Shown here one piece after another: positions 41,655 through 49,812 of a stretch of DNA of 64,000 nucleotides. The notes below the pieces were generated by a model that did not search any database, had not been told where the DNA came from, and worked only from the letters and a program-made list of their open reading frames with translations. The position numbers and the translations under genes were made by a program. Positions within the stretch are counted from its first letter, which is position 1. The number at the start of each line of letters is the position of its first letter. This stretch comes from Mucilaginibacter_A sp041088075 (GTDB lineage Bacteria > Bacteroidota > Bacteroidia > Sphingobacteriales > Sphingobacteriaceae), in assembly GCF_041088075.1 (NCBI RefSeq), contig NZ_JBGCVY010000066.1, positions 50,664 through 114,663 on the forward strand. Direction: 5' to 3'.

Positions 41655-44283
41655 TTTTGTGCTTGCTTATTTTGCCAATGTGGCGGTTGACCTGGCTTGC
41701 GGCGGCGAAATTGACCCTTACGATTATTATATTTCCTTCTACCACAACAACTTGCAGGGCGAAAAGGGCTACGGCTCTTTTTATTTCACCAATTACCAGT
41801 ATTTGTTTGATGAAGAAGAACCGGCAAGCGAAAAAGATATTAACGCCGATGAATGGGCGGCGTATTTGAGAAATCCCGTAAAAACAGCAGATGTAAAAAA
41901 GGCAATGTATGGCCTGGACAGCGCGGGAAATGCAGCCGTTAATCAACAACTTTTAGGTGGTAAAAGAAGTATGCCGGATAGTTTACAGCGCAATACTTTC
42001 CTCGATGCTTTGTCTTTGGCGCGAAACCAACGTGCGCTTCAATATTATCGTTTTGCAAAAGAGGTGGAGCCAATTGCAAATTTCAGTTATAATTTATGGG
42101 AACCAACGCCGGTTGATACGTTGGGTTTGCGCAACGCGGCGGAAAAGGCGTTAGGTTTTGCTTCCGCAGAAAAAGATGCGTTTTTGAAATTGCGGTACGC
42201 TTACCAGGCGCAGCGGTTGTTTCATTACGGTAAGGATTTTGAAAAGGCGAAGCAGGTTTACGCGCGTTTCATCAACCCAAATCCTTCAAAAAGCCATGTG
42301 CAAGGCTGGGCTTTAGCTTTAAAAGCCGGCGAAGAACGCCGGTTGGGCGATACTTTGCAATCGGCTTATTTGTTTTCAAAAGTTTTTGCGGATTATCCCA
42401 AGCGGCGCGTGCAGGCTTACCGCAATTATCACTATATCAATGTTAAAGCGGACAACGTTTTACAGTTGGCAAAAACCGATGCGGAAAAGGCGGTAATTTA
42501 TGCGATTGACGGTTTCGGAAAGCCGGAGATCGGGATGGATGATTTGGAAAAAGTTTATCAGTTTCAACCCAATTCGCCGATGGTTGGCGTGTTGCTGGTG
42601 CGGGAAGTGAACAAGCTGGAAGAATATTATTTGACCAACCGGTTAAACAACCTGACAGATTCGGCGGCAAGATCTCAGGTAAAATCAAAATTAATATCCG
42701 CAGAAAACACGCAGGCAAAATCAAAAAACAGTTTCGGCTGGGTTTTACTTGCCGGCTCGTTTTTGCTGATTGTTGGAATTGTCGGTTTAATCATCAAAAA
42801 TAAGTCGGTAAAAACAGTACCGAAGTTGGTTTACGGTTTCCTGCTTTTTGCCGGTGCAGGTTTGTTGGTTTATACTTTTTTTATCAGGCAAAAAGCAATG
42901 CCTGCGGCGCGAAGCATGAAAGCAAACCCTGCATTTTTTACACGCGTTCCGGATAGTGTTCAAACCAAATACAACCAGTATGCGGAACGGTTGATTAGTT
43001 TTTGCGATCAGCTTTCGGCAGAAAAAAAATACCCGGAAGCCGGAATTGGCAACCTGACAAAAGCGTATTTGTGGTGGATGCAAAGCAAAGCAGCAGAAGG
43101 TTTTAAAGCGATTGAAGCTTCGGAAAAGGAAAAGCTCAACCCGAAACTGCAGGGCCAGCAGCAGATCATCAAGCTTCTTTTATCGGCACAAATTATACAA
43201 CAGGTTGATAGCGTGAATGAAAATAATTTGCTGCCTTCGTTGAAATGGCTGGATGGCAAAGTAAAATCTACACCTGTGGAAGTGGTAAACAACAGTGGTA
43301 TGTACGATGGCCGGATCAATCGTTTTGCCACTACTTCGCGCGATTTTTATCAGCATATTTTGGCGCCTGCTTATCTTCGGCAAGGTGATACCACGCGTGC
43401 GGCACTGGCTTTGTTAAAAAGTGATTCTTATAATGCTGGTTTAAATAATTATTCGTTTAATGTACATTCCTTGCCTGATTTTTGGTACCGTTACCTGCGC
43501 TCAAAGCCGTTGCAGCAGTTGGTTAGCTGGAAAGAACATCAGCCTGAAACGCCTTGGGTGCAGTTTTTAACTTCGGAATTGACGGGCGTTAGTACAGATG
43601 ACTTGTATAATTTACTTGGAACAGCTTTTTTGCGCGAACACAATTATTCAGAAGCTGTTACCGCTTTTGCACACCAAAAAAACAAGGCTAAAAGAAGCAT
43701 TGATGAAAGTAGCGAAGAATTAGGCAACCCATTTTTAGAACAGTTGAATGATTATCCCAAAACTTTTGCCGCTGCCGGCTCCGGTTGCACCAAACCAGAT
43801 TTTGCCAAAGCGATGGCTGCATTGCAAAACAAAATTAAAGCGTCGTCCGGTAACCCGCAGCTTTACTATCAATATGCAACGGCCCTTTACAATACTTCAA
43901 CTTATGGCAACAGCTCTTATTTAATTTCTTATGATTGGTCTTCGATGGATTATGCTCGAAAAACCATTTACAGTTATGATACCGATTACATAAAAACCAG
44001 CAATGCCCGGCAATATTTTTTAAAGGCAAGGGCGTTAAGTACTGATGCTGATTTTAAAGCGAAGTGTACGTTTTCGGCGGCCAAATGCTGGCAAAAGGAG
44101 CAGGAATTGCCGGATTATTTATCCATTGTGTATAACCAGCACGATGCGGCGCAGCAGAATTACAGCAAAAAAATGCGCCGTAACCCTTATTTTAAACAAT
44201 TAGAACCGTATAAGCAGACATCGTTTTTTAAAACTGCCGTGGGAGAATGCAGTTATTTGAAAGATTTTTTGGCCGGAAGATAA
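41617..44283 (+). CDS. Large conserved membrane-attached protein of unknown function, repeat-rich
   Basis: 888 residues from ATG 41617 (MKNWKKLLICCVSFVLAYFA, a signal-anchor). Two further helices lie in the middle (about 375-397 and 403-424). The rest is helical and TPR-like (AERLISFCDQLSAEKKYPEAGIGNLTKAYLWW, YNLLGTAFLREHNYSEAVTAFA). The N-terminal part after the anchor has ACGGEIDPYDYYISFYHNN, which I recall from Bacteroidota hypotheticals. Three motif copies: 41948-41972 (GGKRSMP), 43172-43194 (IKLLLSAQ), 43676-43700 (AKRSIDE). It is co-encoded with the preceding lipoprotein. Function unknown. Confidence 0.7.
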   Translation: MKNWKKLLICCVSFVLAYFANVAVDLACGGEIDPYDYYISFYHNNLQGEKGYGSFYFTNYQYLFDEEEPASEKDINADEWAAYLRNPVKTADVKKAMYGLDSAGNAAVNQQLLGGKRSMPDSLQRNTFLDALSLARNQRALQYYRFAKEVEPIANFSYNLWEPTPVDTLGLRNAAEKALGFASAEKDAFLKLRYAYQAQRLFHYGKDFEKAKQVYARFINPNPSKSHVQGWALALKAGEERRLGDTLQSAYLFSKVFADYPKRRVQAYRNYHYINVKADNVLQLAKTDAEKAVIYAIDGFGKPEIGMDDLEKVYQFQPNSPMVGVLLVREVNKLEEYYLTNRLNNLTDSAARSQVKSKLISAENTQAKSKNSFGWVLLAGSFLLIVGIVGLIIKNKSVKTVPKLVYGFLLFAGAGLLVYTFFIRQKAMPAARSMKANPAFFTRVPDSVQTKYNQYAERLISFCDQLSAEKKYPEAGIGNLTKAYLWWMQSKAAEGFKAIEASEKEKLNPKLQGQQQIIKLLLSAQIIQQVDSVNENNLLPSLKWLDGKVKSTPVEVVNNSGMYDGRINRFATTSRDFYQHILAPAYLRQGDTTRAALALLKSDSYNAGLNNYSFNVHSLPDFWYRYLRSKPLQQLVSWKEHQPETPWVQFLTSELTGVSTDDLYNLLGTAFLREHNYSEAVTAFAHQKNKAKRSIDESSEELGNPFLEQLNDYPKTFAAAGSGCTKPDFAKAMAALQNKIKASSGNPQLYYQYATALYNTSTYGNSSYLISYDWSSMDYARKTIYSYDTDYIKTSNARQYFLKARALSTDADFKAKCTFSAAKCWQKEQELPDYLSIVYNQHDAAQQNYSKKMRRNPYFKQLEPYKQTSFFKTAVGECSYLKDFLAGR

Positions 44284-44292
44284 TCCGAAAAC

Positions 44293-45213
44293 TCAAGCCC
44301 GCGTATCATTTCCCTGGTAAATGCTCAAATAACTTTCGTAGCGTGAAGGTTCGATTTCGCCTGCTTCCAGCGCAGCTAAAACAGCACAGCCGGGTTCGTT
44401 AATGTGGCGGCAATTGTGGAAACGGCACTGGTTGAGCAAGTTGCGCATTTCGGGGAAGAAGTGGCTCAGTTCCTGTTTTTCAATGTCAATCACGCCTAAT
44501 TCGCGGATGCCGGGCGTGTCAATCAAAAAACCGCCGAAAGGCAATTCAAACATTTCGGCAAAAGTGGTGGTGTGTTTTCCGGTATCGCTCCAGTCAGAAA
44601 TTTCGCCGGTGCGCACTTCCAATCCCGGTAAAATCGCATTAAGCAAAGTTGATTTTCCAACGCCGGAATGGCCGGAAAAAAGTGTGGTTTTATCTTTTAA
44701 AACGGCCAATACTTCTTTTAGCCCTGTTTTTTTGATGGCCGAAACCTGGTAACAAGGATAACCGATTTTCTCATAAATGGATTTGTATTCGGCCAGAATC
44801 TCTAATCCTTCCTCGCTAAACAGATCTAGTTTGTTAAAAACCAATCCAGCTTTAATGCCGTAAGCCTCCGCAGTAACCAAAAAACGGTCAATAAAACCCA
44901 GCGAAGTTCGGGGAGAAGCCAGCGTTACCACCAGTAAAGCCAAATCTAAATTGGCGGCAATAATCTGCGCCTGCTTGCTCAAATTGATAGATTTACGGAT
45001 GATGTAATTCTTGCGATCGTGCAGTTTATGGATCACACCGGTTTGTTGGTCCGGCTCGATCTCAAAATCCACCTGATCACCAACGGCAATCGGGTTGGTG
45101 GTGGTAAGGCCCTTCATCCGAAACTTGCCTTTGATGCGGCAATCAAAGCGGTCTCCGTTTGCTGTTTGCACCTGGTACCAGCTTCCGGTTGATTTTGTTA
45201 CGAGGCCTTGCAT
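44293..45213 (-). CDS. rsgA: Ribosome small-subunit biogenesis GTPase RsgA
   Basis: 306 residues. An N-terminal OB domain (MQGLVTKSTGSWYQVQT) is followed by a circularly permuted GTPase: G4 NKLDL, G1 FSGHSGVGKSTLLNAI, G3 DTPGIRE. The C-terminal zinc site is CRFHNCRHINEPGCAV. It helps late 30S maturation. It overlaps the end of mazF (TAATG), so mazEF and rsgA are probably translated from one message. A partial motif is at 44709-44724 (GLKEVLA). Confidence 0.96.
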   Translation of the reverse strand: MQGLVTKSTGSWYQVQTANGDRFDCRIKGKFRMKGLTTTNPIAVGDQVDFEIEPDQQTGVIHKLHDRKNYIIRKSINLSKQAQIIAANLDLALLVVTLASPRTSLGFIDRFLVTAEAYGIKAGLVFNKLDLFSEEGLEILAEYKSIYEKIGYPCYQVSAIKKTGLKEVLAVLKDKTTLFSGHSGVGKSTLLNAILPGLEVRTGEISDWSDTGKHTTTFAEMFELPFGGFLIDTPGIRELGVIDIEKQELSHFFPEMRNLLNQCRFHNCRHINEPGCAVLAALEAGEIEPSRYESYLSIYQGNDTRA

Positions 45214-45572
45214 TAGTCAGTGTTTGCTAAATCTAAAATTTCAAAAATACTTTCGTACAAAGTTTGTCGGTACTCCACTTCCAAATAGCCAACCCTTTCC
45301 CGTAAGCGGCCTAAATCTATCGCTGTAATTTGATCTACAATAATAGAAGAATCTTTTTTGAGACCGTTAGTTTCCGTCGATTTTACAGGAATCCTGATTT
45401 TAGAAACGCCTTTTTGCTGCGAAGAAATCGGACAAACAATGGTGGCCGGATAATTAAACTGGTGCAAAACATCAGATTGTACAATTACTACCGGCCTCAC
45501 TTTGCCTGGTTCCGAGCCAAAAGGCGGGTTCATATCGGTAATCCAAATATCAAAACGTTTAAGGTTTTCCAT
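45213..45572 (-). CDS. MazF/PemK-type mRNA interferase toxin
   Basis: 119 residues from ATG 45572. LKRFDIWITDMNPPFGSEPGKVRPVVIVQSD is the diagnostic MazF start, then TIVCPISSQQ and SSIIVDQITAIDLGRLRERVGYL. It cleaves mRNA at short sites in known homologues. It overlaps its antitoxin gene by 14 bp upstream and rsgA by one base downstream. Confidence 0.94.
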   Translation of the reverse strand: MENLKRFDIWITDMNPPFGSEPGKVRPVVIVQSDVLHQFNYPATIVCPISSQQKGVSKIRIPVKSTETNGLKKDSSIIVDQITAIDLGRLRERVGYLEVEYRQTLYESIFEILDLANTD

Positions 45573-45834
45573 TTTCAAGTTTATCCAAATGCTTGTTCAA
45601 ATCTACCAAAGATGCTTCTTCCCATTCTTTAAATTCTGCCCAACCGGCTTTATCGTTTTTAATGATTTCTACTTCCCGCCGCAATTGTTCTTCCAGCGCT
45701 TTTTTCGCCCATGAACGGTTATAGCTTTCCAAAGCCATTTTTATATAACCGTTTCGGCTCATTTTCAGCTCTTTTACCTGCTTTTCGGTTTCTTCAAAAA
45801 GCTTATCGTCTAATTTCAGCAAAACACTTTTCAT
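45559..45834 (-). CDS. MazE-like antitoxin
   Basis: 91 residues. The N-terminal part MKSVLLKLDDKLFEETEKQVKELKMSRNGYIKMALESY is a ribbon-helix-helix type DNA-binding motif, and an acidic, unstructured C-terminus (WAEFKEWEEASLVDLNKHLD) probably wraps the toxin. The order antitoxin-toxin and overlap are as expected. The upstream region holds a variant motif (45838-45862, ATACTGTTTTTATC) and a full copy (45878-45903). Confidence 0.88.
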   Translation of the reverse strand: MKSVLLKLDDKLFEETEKQVKELKMSRNGYIKMALESYNRSWAKKALEEQLRREVEIIKNDKAGWAEFKEWEEASLVDLNKHLDKLENGKP

Positions 45835-45837
45835 GGA

Positions 45838-45903
45838 TACTGTTTTTATCTATCAAAAATAGCTATACTTTTTGTATATACTTCTTTTACCACACAAAAA
45901 TTA
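45838..45903. repeat. Two forward motif copies upstream of mazE
   Basis: The variant form ATACTGTTTTTATC is at 45838-45862, and the standard form ATACTTCTTTTACCAC followed by ACAAAAATTAG is at 45878-45903. Both have the same orientation, 40 bp apart, in the mazE/thr intergenic region. Confidence 0.65.
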
Positions 45904-45970
45904 GTCAATTATTTTATTGCGGATTTGGGAACAAAGCATTTACTTTACGCCGTTATCAAAACAGATTAAA

Positions 45971-46033
45971 ATGTTCAACCCAATTTTTACCACGATTATT
46001 ACTACCACCGGCGACACAGCGGAGGAAGTATAA
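45971..46033 (+). CDS. thrL: Threonine operon leader peptide
   Basis: The 20-codon frame ATG...TAA contains six Thr and three Ile codons (core TTIITTT). Thr/Ile-rich short peptides like this control threonine operons by attenuation. It lies 81 bp before thrA, with a terminator between. Its last codons (46019-46028, GCGGAGGAAG) are complementary to the left arm of the terminator (46072-46081), making an antiterminator. This peptide type is known from enteric bacteria; here the sequence is independent. Confidence 0.85.
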   Translation: MFNPIFTTIITTTGDTAEEV

Positions 46034-46099
46034 TCTTGGTGAAAATTAAAAAGATAAAAATCATCAAAAGCCTTCCTCCGCCAAGAGGAAGGCTTTTTT
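46019..46099 (+). terminator. Thr attenuator (antiterminator and rho-independent terminator)
   Basis: The terminator stem AAAAGCCTTCCTC (46066-46078) pairs with GAGGAAGGCTTTT (46085-46097) and is followed by more T. The competing antiterminator pairs GCGGAGGAAG (46019-46028) with CTTCCTCCGC (46072-46081), 10 bp perfect. A ribosome stalled at the Thr codons (45989-46018) would leave 46019-46028 free to form the antiterminator; a ribosome reaching the stop would cover it, letting the terminator form. This is the classical logic. Confidence 0.85.
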
Positions 46100-46114
46100 G
46101 TTAAATCCTTAATA

Positions 46115-48562
46115 ATGAAAGTTTTAAAGTTCGGAGGCACGTCCGTTGGTTCTGCCGAAAGTATCCAAACACTGCTGCAAATTGTACAAAAAGAAAACGC
46201 TGCTTTCGGTGCACCGGTTGTGGTTGTTTCGGCAATGGGCGGCGTAACCAATTTGCTGGCAAAAATGGCCGAAAAAGCTTCGGTTGGAGAAGAATATGTG
46301 GGTTATCTGACCGAACTGGAAACGCGCCACTTCGCCATTATCAAAACTTTGCTGGATGTACAGCGGCAAAATCCGGTGTTCACCAAGCTGAAGATTTTTT
46401 TTAACGAACTGGAAGATTTGCTGCAAGGGATTTCAAGCTTAAAAGAACTCACGGCACAAACACGCGATTTGGTTTTGAGCTACGGCGAACGCTGTTCTGC
46501 CTTTATGATCAGCAAAATTGCCGAACAGTTTTTCTTAGATTCGTTGTATGTTGATGCGACACATCTAATTAAAACCGACAGCAATTTCGGGCAAGCGCGC
46601 GTACAAACCGAACTGACAGACATCCTGATCCAAAGTTTTTACAGCGAACATCAAGGTAAAATACTGTTTTTAACAGGTTTTATTGCAAGCAACGAGCACA
46701 ACCGGATCACCACTTTAGGCCGCGGCGGAAGCGATTACACAGCAGCAATTGTTGGCTCGGCACTCAACGCAGCAGAAATCCAAATCTGGACGGACGTGAA
46801 CGGGATGATGACGGCCGATCCGAGGATGGTAAAAAAAGCATTCCCGCTGCCCGAACTTTCTTACACCGAAGCGATGGAGCTTTCGTACTTCGGCGCTAAA
46901 GTAATTTATCCGCCAACCATGATCCCGGCGTTTTTGAAACGCATTCCCATCGCCATTAAAAATACTTTTCAACCAGATTTTCCCGGAACGGTCATCAAAC
47001 ACGATTGCAGCCCTTCAAACCTCACCATTAAAGGCATTTCTTCCATCAACGAAATCAGCATTATCAATCTGGAAGGCAGCGGCATGGTGGGTAAAGCCGG
47101 TTTTAGCGGCAGGTTGTTTTCGCTTTTGGCGCGAGAACAAATCAACGTCATTCTGATCACGCAATCTTCTTCAGAACACAGCATTACGTTTGCCATTCAT
47201 CCGGCCGATGCTTCCAAAGCGCAGCTTTTGATGGAGCAGGAATTTGAACTGGAACTGCACGCCAAGAAACTGGAAAAGCCTGTTTTCGAACAAAACCTTT
47301 CTATTCTCGCTATTGTTGGCGAAAACATGAAGCAAACGCCGGGCATGTCGGGCAAATTGTTTCATGCTTTAGGTAGAAATGGGGTGAACGTTCGTGCCGT
47401 TGCGCAAGGTTCGTCAGAATACAATATTTCGGTGGTCATTTCCCGCCCCGATCTCAACAAAGCTTTAAACGCCGTTCACGATGCTTTTTTTACCGAGCTA
47501 AATAAAACCTTGCACGTTTTCAATTTGGGAACTGGCAATATCGGCAAAACGCTGTTCCGGCAACTGCAATCGCACACGGAGTTTTTGCAGGAAAATAATG
47601 GCATTCAGGTAAAAGTCGTTGGCATCAGCAACACGCGCAAAATGGTTTTTAATAACGATGGTTTGGATCTGGAAAGTTGGCAGAACGAACTGGAATCGGG
47701 AGAAACCGCGCAATTGGATGAATTTGTGGCGCGGATGAAAGCGATGAACCTGCCCAACGCTGTTTTTATTGATAACACGGCCAGCCCCAAACCAATTGCT
47801 TTTTACGAGGAAGTTTTTAAGTCGAATATTTCCATCGTAACCTGCAACAAAATCGGCAATTCCGGCAGTTTCGGTCAATATAAAAAGTTTAAAGATGCGG
47901 TGCGAAGCCATGGCGTTGATTTTTATTACGAAACCAATGTTGGCGCCGGTTTGCCCATCATTCGTACGCTAAAAGATCTGATGGTTTCGGGCGATCGTGT
48001 TTTAAAGATTGAAGCGATTTTATCGGGAACAATTTCTTTCATTTTTAATAATTTTAAAGGTGAAGCGAGTTTCCATGATGTGGTGAAAGAAGCGCAGGAA
48101 AAAGGTTATACCGAACCCGATCCGCGCGATGATTTAAGCGGACTGGATTTTATGCGGAAAATGCTGATTTTGGCGCGAGATGCCGGTTATCCGCTGGAGG
48201 CAAGCGATGTGCAGTTGGAAAATATGCTGCCAAAAACAGCAATCGAAGCCGGAACCGTAGCCGAATTTTATGAAGCTTTAAAAGCCGAAGATGCTTTTTT
48301 TAACGGCATAAAAACAGCAGCCGAAAGCAACGGCAAAGTGTTGCGCTACATCGGGAAATTAGAAAACGGACAAGTTTCTATTTCTTTAAAACAAGTGGAC
48401 TCCGGACACGCTTTTTACTCGCTTTCGGGCAGTGATAACGTGATTTCATTCACTACAGAACGCTACAAAGAACGGCCGTTGGTGGTAAAAGGCCCGGGCG
48501 CAGGCGCAGAAGTTACCGCTGCCGGCGTTTTTGCTGATCTGGTAAATGTTGGTGCGCATTGA
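46115..48562 (+). CDS. thrA: Bifunctional aspartokinase / homoserine dehydrogenase
   Basis: 815 residues. The N-terminal kinase (MKVLKFGGTSVGSAESI; about 1-285) phosphorylates aspartate, two ACT domains (about 300-455; GMSGKLFHALGRNGVNV) sense threonine, and the C-terminal dehydrogenase (about 460-815; VFNLGTGNIGKTLFRQL, NVGAGLPIIRTLKDL) makes homoserine. It is the first gene of thrA-thrB-thrC and lies behind a Thr attenuator. A palindromic element (48563-48721) begins right at its stop codon and separates it from thrB. Confidence 0.97.
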   Translation: MKVLKFGGTSVGSAESIQTLLQIVQKENAAFGAPVVVVSAMGGVTNLLAKMAEKASVGEEYVGYLTELETRHFAIIKTLLDVQRQNPVFTKLKIFFNELEDLLQGISSLKELTAQTRDLVLSYGERCSAFMISKIAEQFFLDSLYVDATHLIKTDSNFGQARVQTELTDILIQSFYSEHQGKILFLTGFIASNEHNRITTLGRGGSDYTAAIVGSALNAAEIQIWTDVNGMMTADPRMVKKAFPLPELSYTEAMELSYFGAKVIYPPTMIPAFLKRIPIAIKNTFQPDFPGTVIKHDCSPSNLTIKGISSINEISIINLEGSGMVGKAGFSGRLFSLLAREQINVILITQSSSEHSITFAIHPADASKAQLLMEQEFELELHAKKLEKPVFEQNLSILAIVGENMKQTPGMSGKLFHALGRNGVNVRAVAQGSSEYNISVVISRPDLNKALNAVHDAFFTELNKTLHVFNLGTGNIGKTLFRQLQSHTEFLQENNGIQVKVVGISNTRKMVFNNDGLDLESWQNELESGETAQLDEFVARMKAMNLPNAVFIDNTASPKPIAFYEEVFKSNISIVTCNKIGNSGSFGQYKKFKDAVRSHGVDFYYETNVGAGLPIIRTLKDLMVSGDRVLKIEAILSGTISFIFNNFKGEASFHDVVKEAQEKGYTEPDPRDDLSGLDFMRKMLILARDAGYPLEASDVQLENMLPKTAIEAGTVAEFYEALKAEDAFFNGIKTAAESNGKVLRYIGKLENGQVSISLKQVDSGHAFYSLSGSDNVISFTTERYKERPLVVKGPGAGAEVTAAGVFADLVNVGAH

Positions 48563-48721
48563 GAGCTTGTTTGAATTTATACAAGAAAAAATGTTGATGC
48601 TTCTTTTACCCTATAAAAATTGGTGTCTGCTTCAACCTAAAAAATAAAAACTTTGTACATACCAATTTTTAGGTGATAAAAGAAGCATGGGAATATTGAT
48701 AAGTAAATTTTAAACAGGCTC
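48563..48721. repeat. Palindromic element (copy 7) inside the thr operon
   Basis: The ends are GAGCTTGTTTGAATTT (48563-48578) and AAATTTTAAACAGGCTC (48705-48721). The inner motif pair is at 48597-48622 (ATGCTTCTTTTACCC, TATAAAAATTGG) and 48662-48688 (CCAATTTTTAGGTGA, TAAAAGAAGCAT). It begins immediately after the thrA stop and occupies most of the 225-bp thrA-thrB gap; the RNA would fold into a long stem inside the operon. Confidence 0.88.
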
Positions 48722-48787
48722 TGAAAAAATTAACAGGTAAACTTTCGGACTTTTCCGACTTTCGATCTTCCTGACTTCTTCAAAAAA

Positions 48788-49723
48788 ATGAAAGATTCTA
48801 TCAAAGTTTTCGCCCCGGCAACCGTTGCCAATGTGGTTTGCGGTTTTGATGTGCTAGGTTTTGCCGTAAATGCGCCGGGCGACGAAGTGGTGATGCGCAA
48901 AGTAGAAAAACCAGGCATCACCATCAAAAAAATTACGGGTGATGACGGCCGTTTGCCTTTAGATGCTGCAAAAAATACGGTTAGCGCCAGTGTGAAGCAT
49001 TATTTAGATCATATCGGTCAGCCGGATTTGGGCATCGAAATCGAACTCCATAAAAAAATGCCGATTGGCAGCGGTTTGGGCTCCAGTTCGGCCAGTACGG
49101 TTGCAGGTTTGTTTGCCATTAACAATTTGCTGGATCAACCTTTAACCCAAATGGAATTGGTTCCTTTTGCGATGAAAGGCGAGGAGCTGGCTTGCGGATA
49201 CGGACATGCCGATAACGTTGCGCCAGCTTTGTTAGGTGGTTTTGTGTTGATCAGAAGTTACGAACCTTTGGATATTATCCGTTTGCCGCATCCTGAAAGC
49301 TTGTATTGCGCCATTGTTTTCCCGGAAGTGGATGTGCCGACAAGAGACGCGCGGCAAATGATCCGCCAGAAAGTATTTTTAAAAGATGCCGTAACGCAAT
49401 GGGGAAACATTGCCGGCCTTGTGAGTGGTTTATTCTTAAAAGATGTTGACCTGATTGGCCGCAGCATGAAAGATATTCTGGTAGAACCGGTTCGTTCTAT
49501 TTTAATACCGGATTTTTATAAAATGCGCGAAATGGCGATGGAAAGCGGTGCCGTAAGTTTTGGGATTTCCGGCTCCGGCCCGTCGGTTTTTGCCTTTACC
49601 AAAACCGAGGCCAATGCTTCTTTTATCACCCAAAAAATTGGGTCGCATTTAAAATCGCTGGGCATTTCCAGCCAGTCTTATGTTTCACCGATTAATGATA
49701 ACGGGCCGGTAATTTTGGATTGA
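48788..49723 (+). CDS. thrB: Homoserine kinase
   Basis: 311 residues of the GHMP kinase family. KVFAPATVANVVCGFDVLGFA (N-terminal motif), PIGSGLGSSSASTVAGL (ATP-binding P-loop-like motif II) and SFGISGSGPSVFAFT (motif III) are present. It converts homoserine to O-phosphohomoserine. A full motif copy (49614-49641) encodes NASFITQKIG near the C-terminus. The thrC frame starts 90 bp later. Confidence 0.97.
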   Translation: MKDSIKVFAPATVANVVCGFDVLGFAVNAPGDEVVMRKVEKPGITIKKITGDDGRLPLDAAKNTVSASVKHYLDHIGQPDLGIEIELHKKMPIGSGLGSSSASTVAGLFAINNLLDQPLTQMELVPFAMKGEELACGYGHADNVAPALLGGFVLIRSYEPLDIIRLPHPESLYCAIVFPEVDVPTRDARQMIRQKVFLKDAVTQWGNIAGLVSGLFLKDVDLIGRSMKDILVEPVRSILIPDFYKMREMAMESGAVSFGISGSGPSVFAFTKTEANASFITQKIGSHLKSLGISSQSYVSPINDNGPVILD

Positions 49724-49812
49724 TCATTTGCCGGTTTAAAGTTGCCCATTGCCGGTTCCTTTCGCCATTCAACCTTTTACCTCAAAACCCTTCACCTTTC
49801 ACCTTCAAAAAA

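Noticed and set aside
45924..45947. TTTG ... TACTTTAC as the thr operon promoter
   Set aside because: Only 13 bp between boxes and an incomplete -7 element; the leader clearly needs a promoter here, but I cannot fix it.
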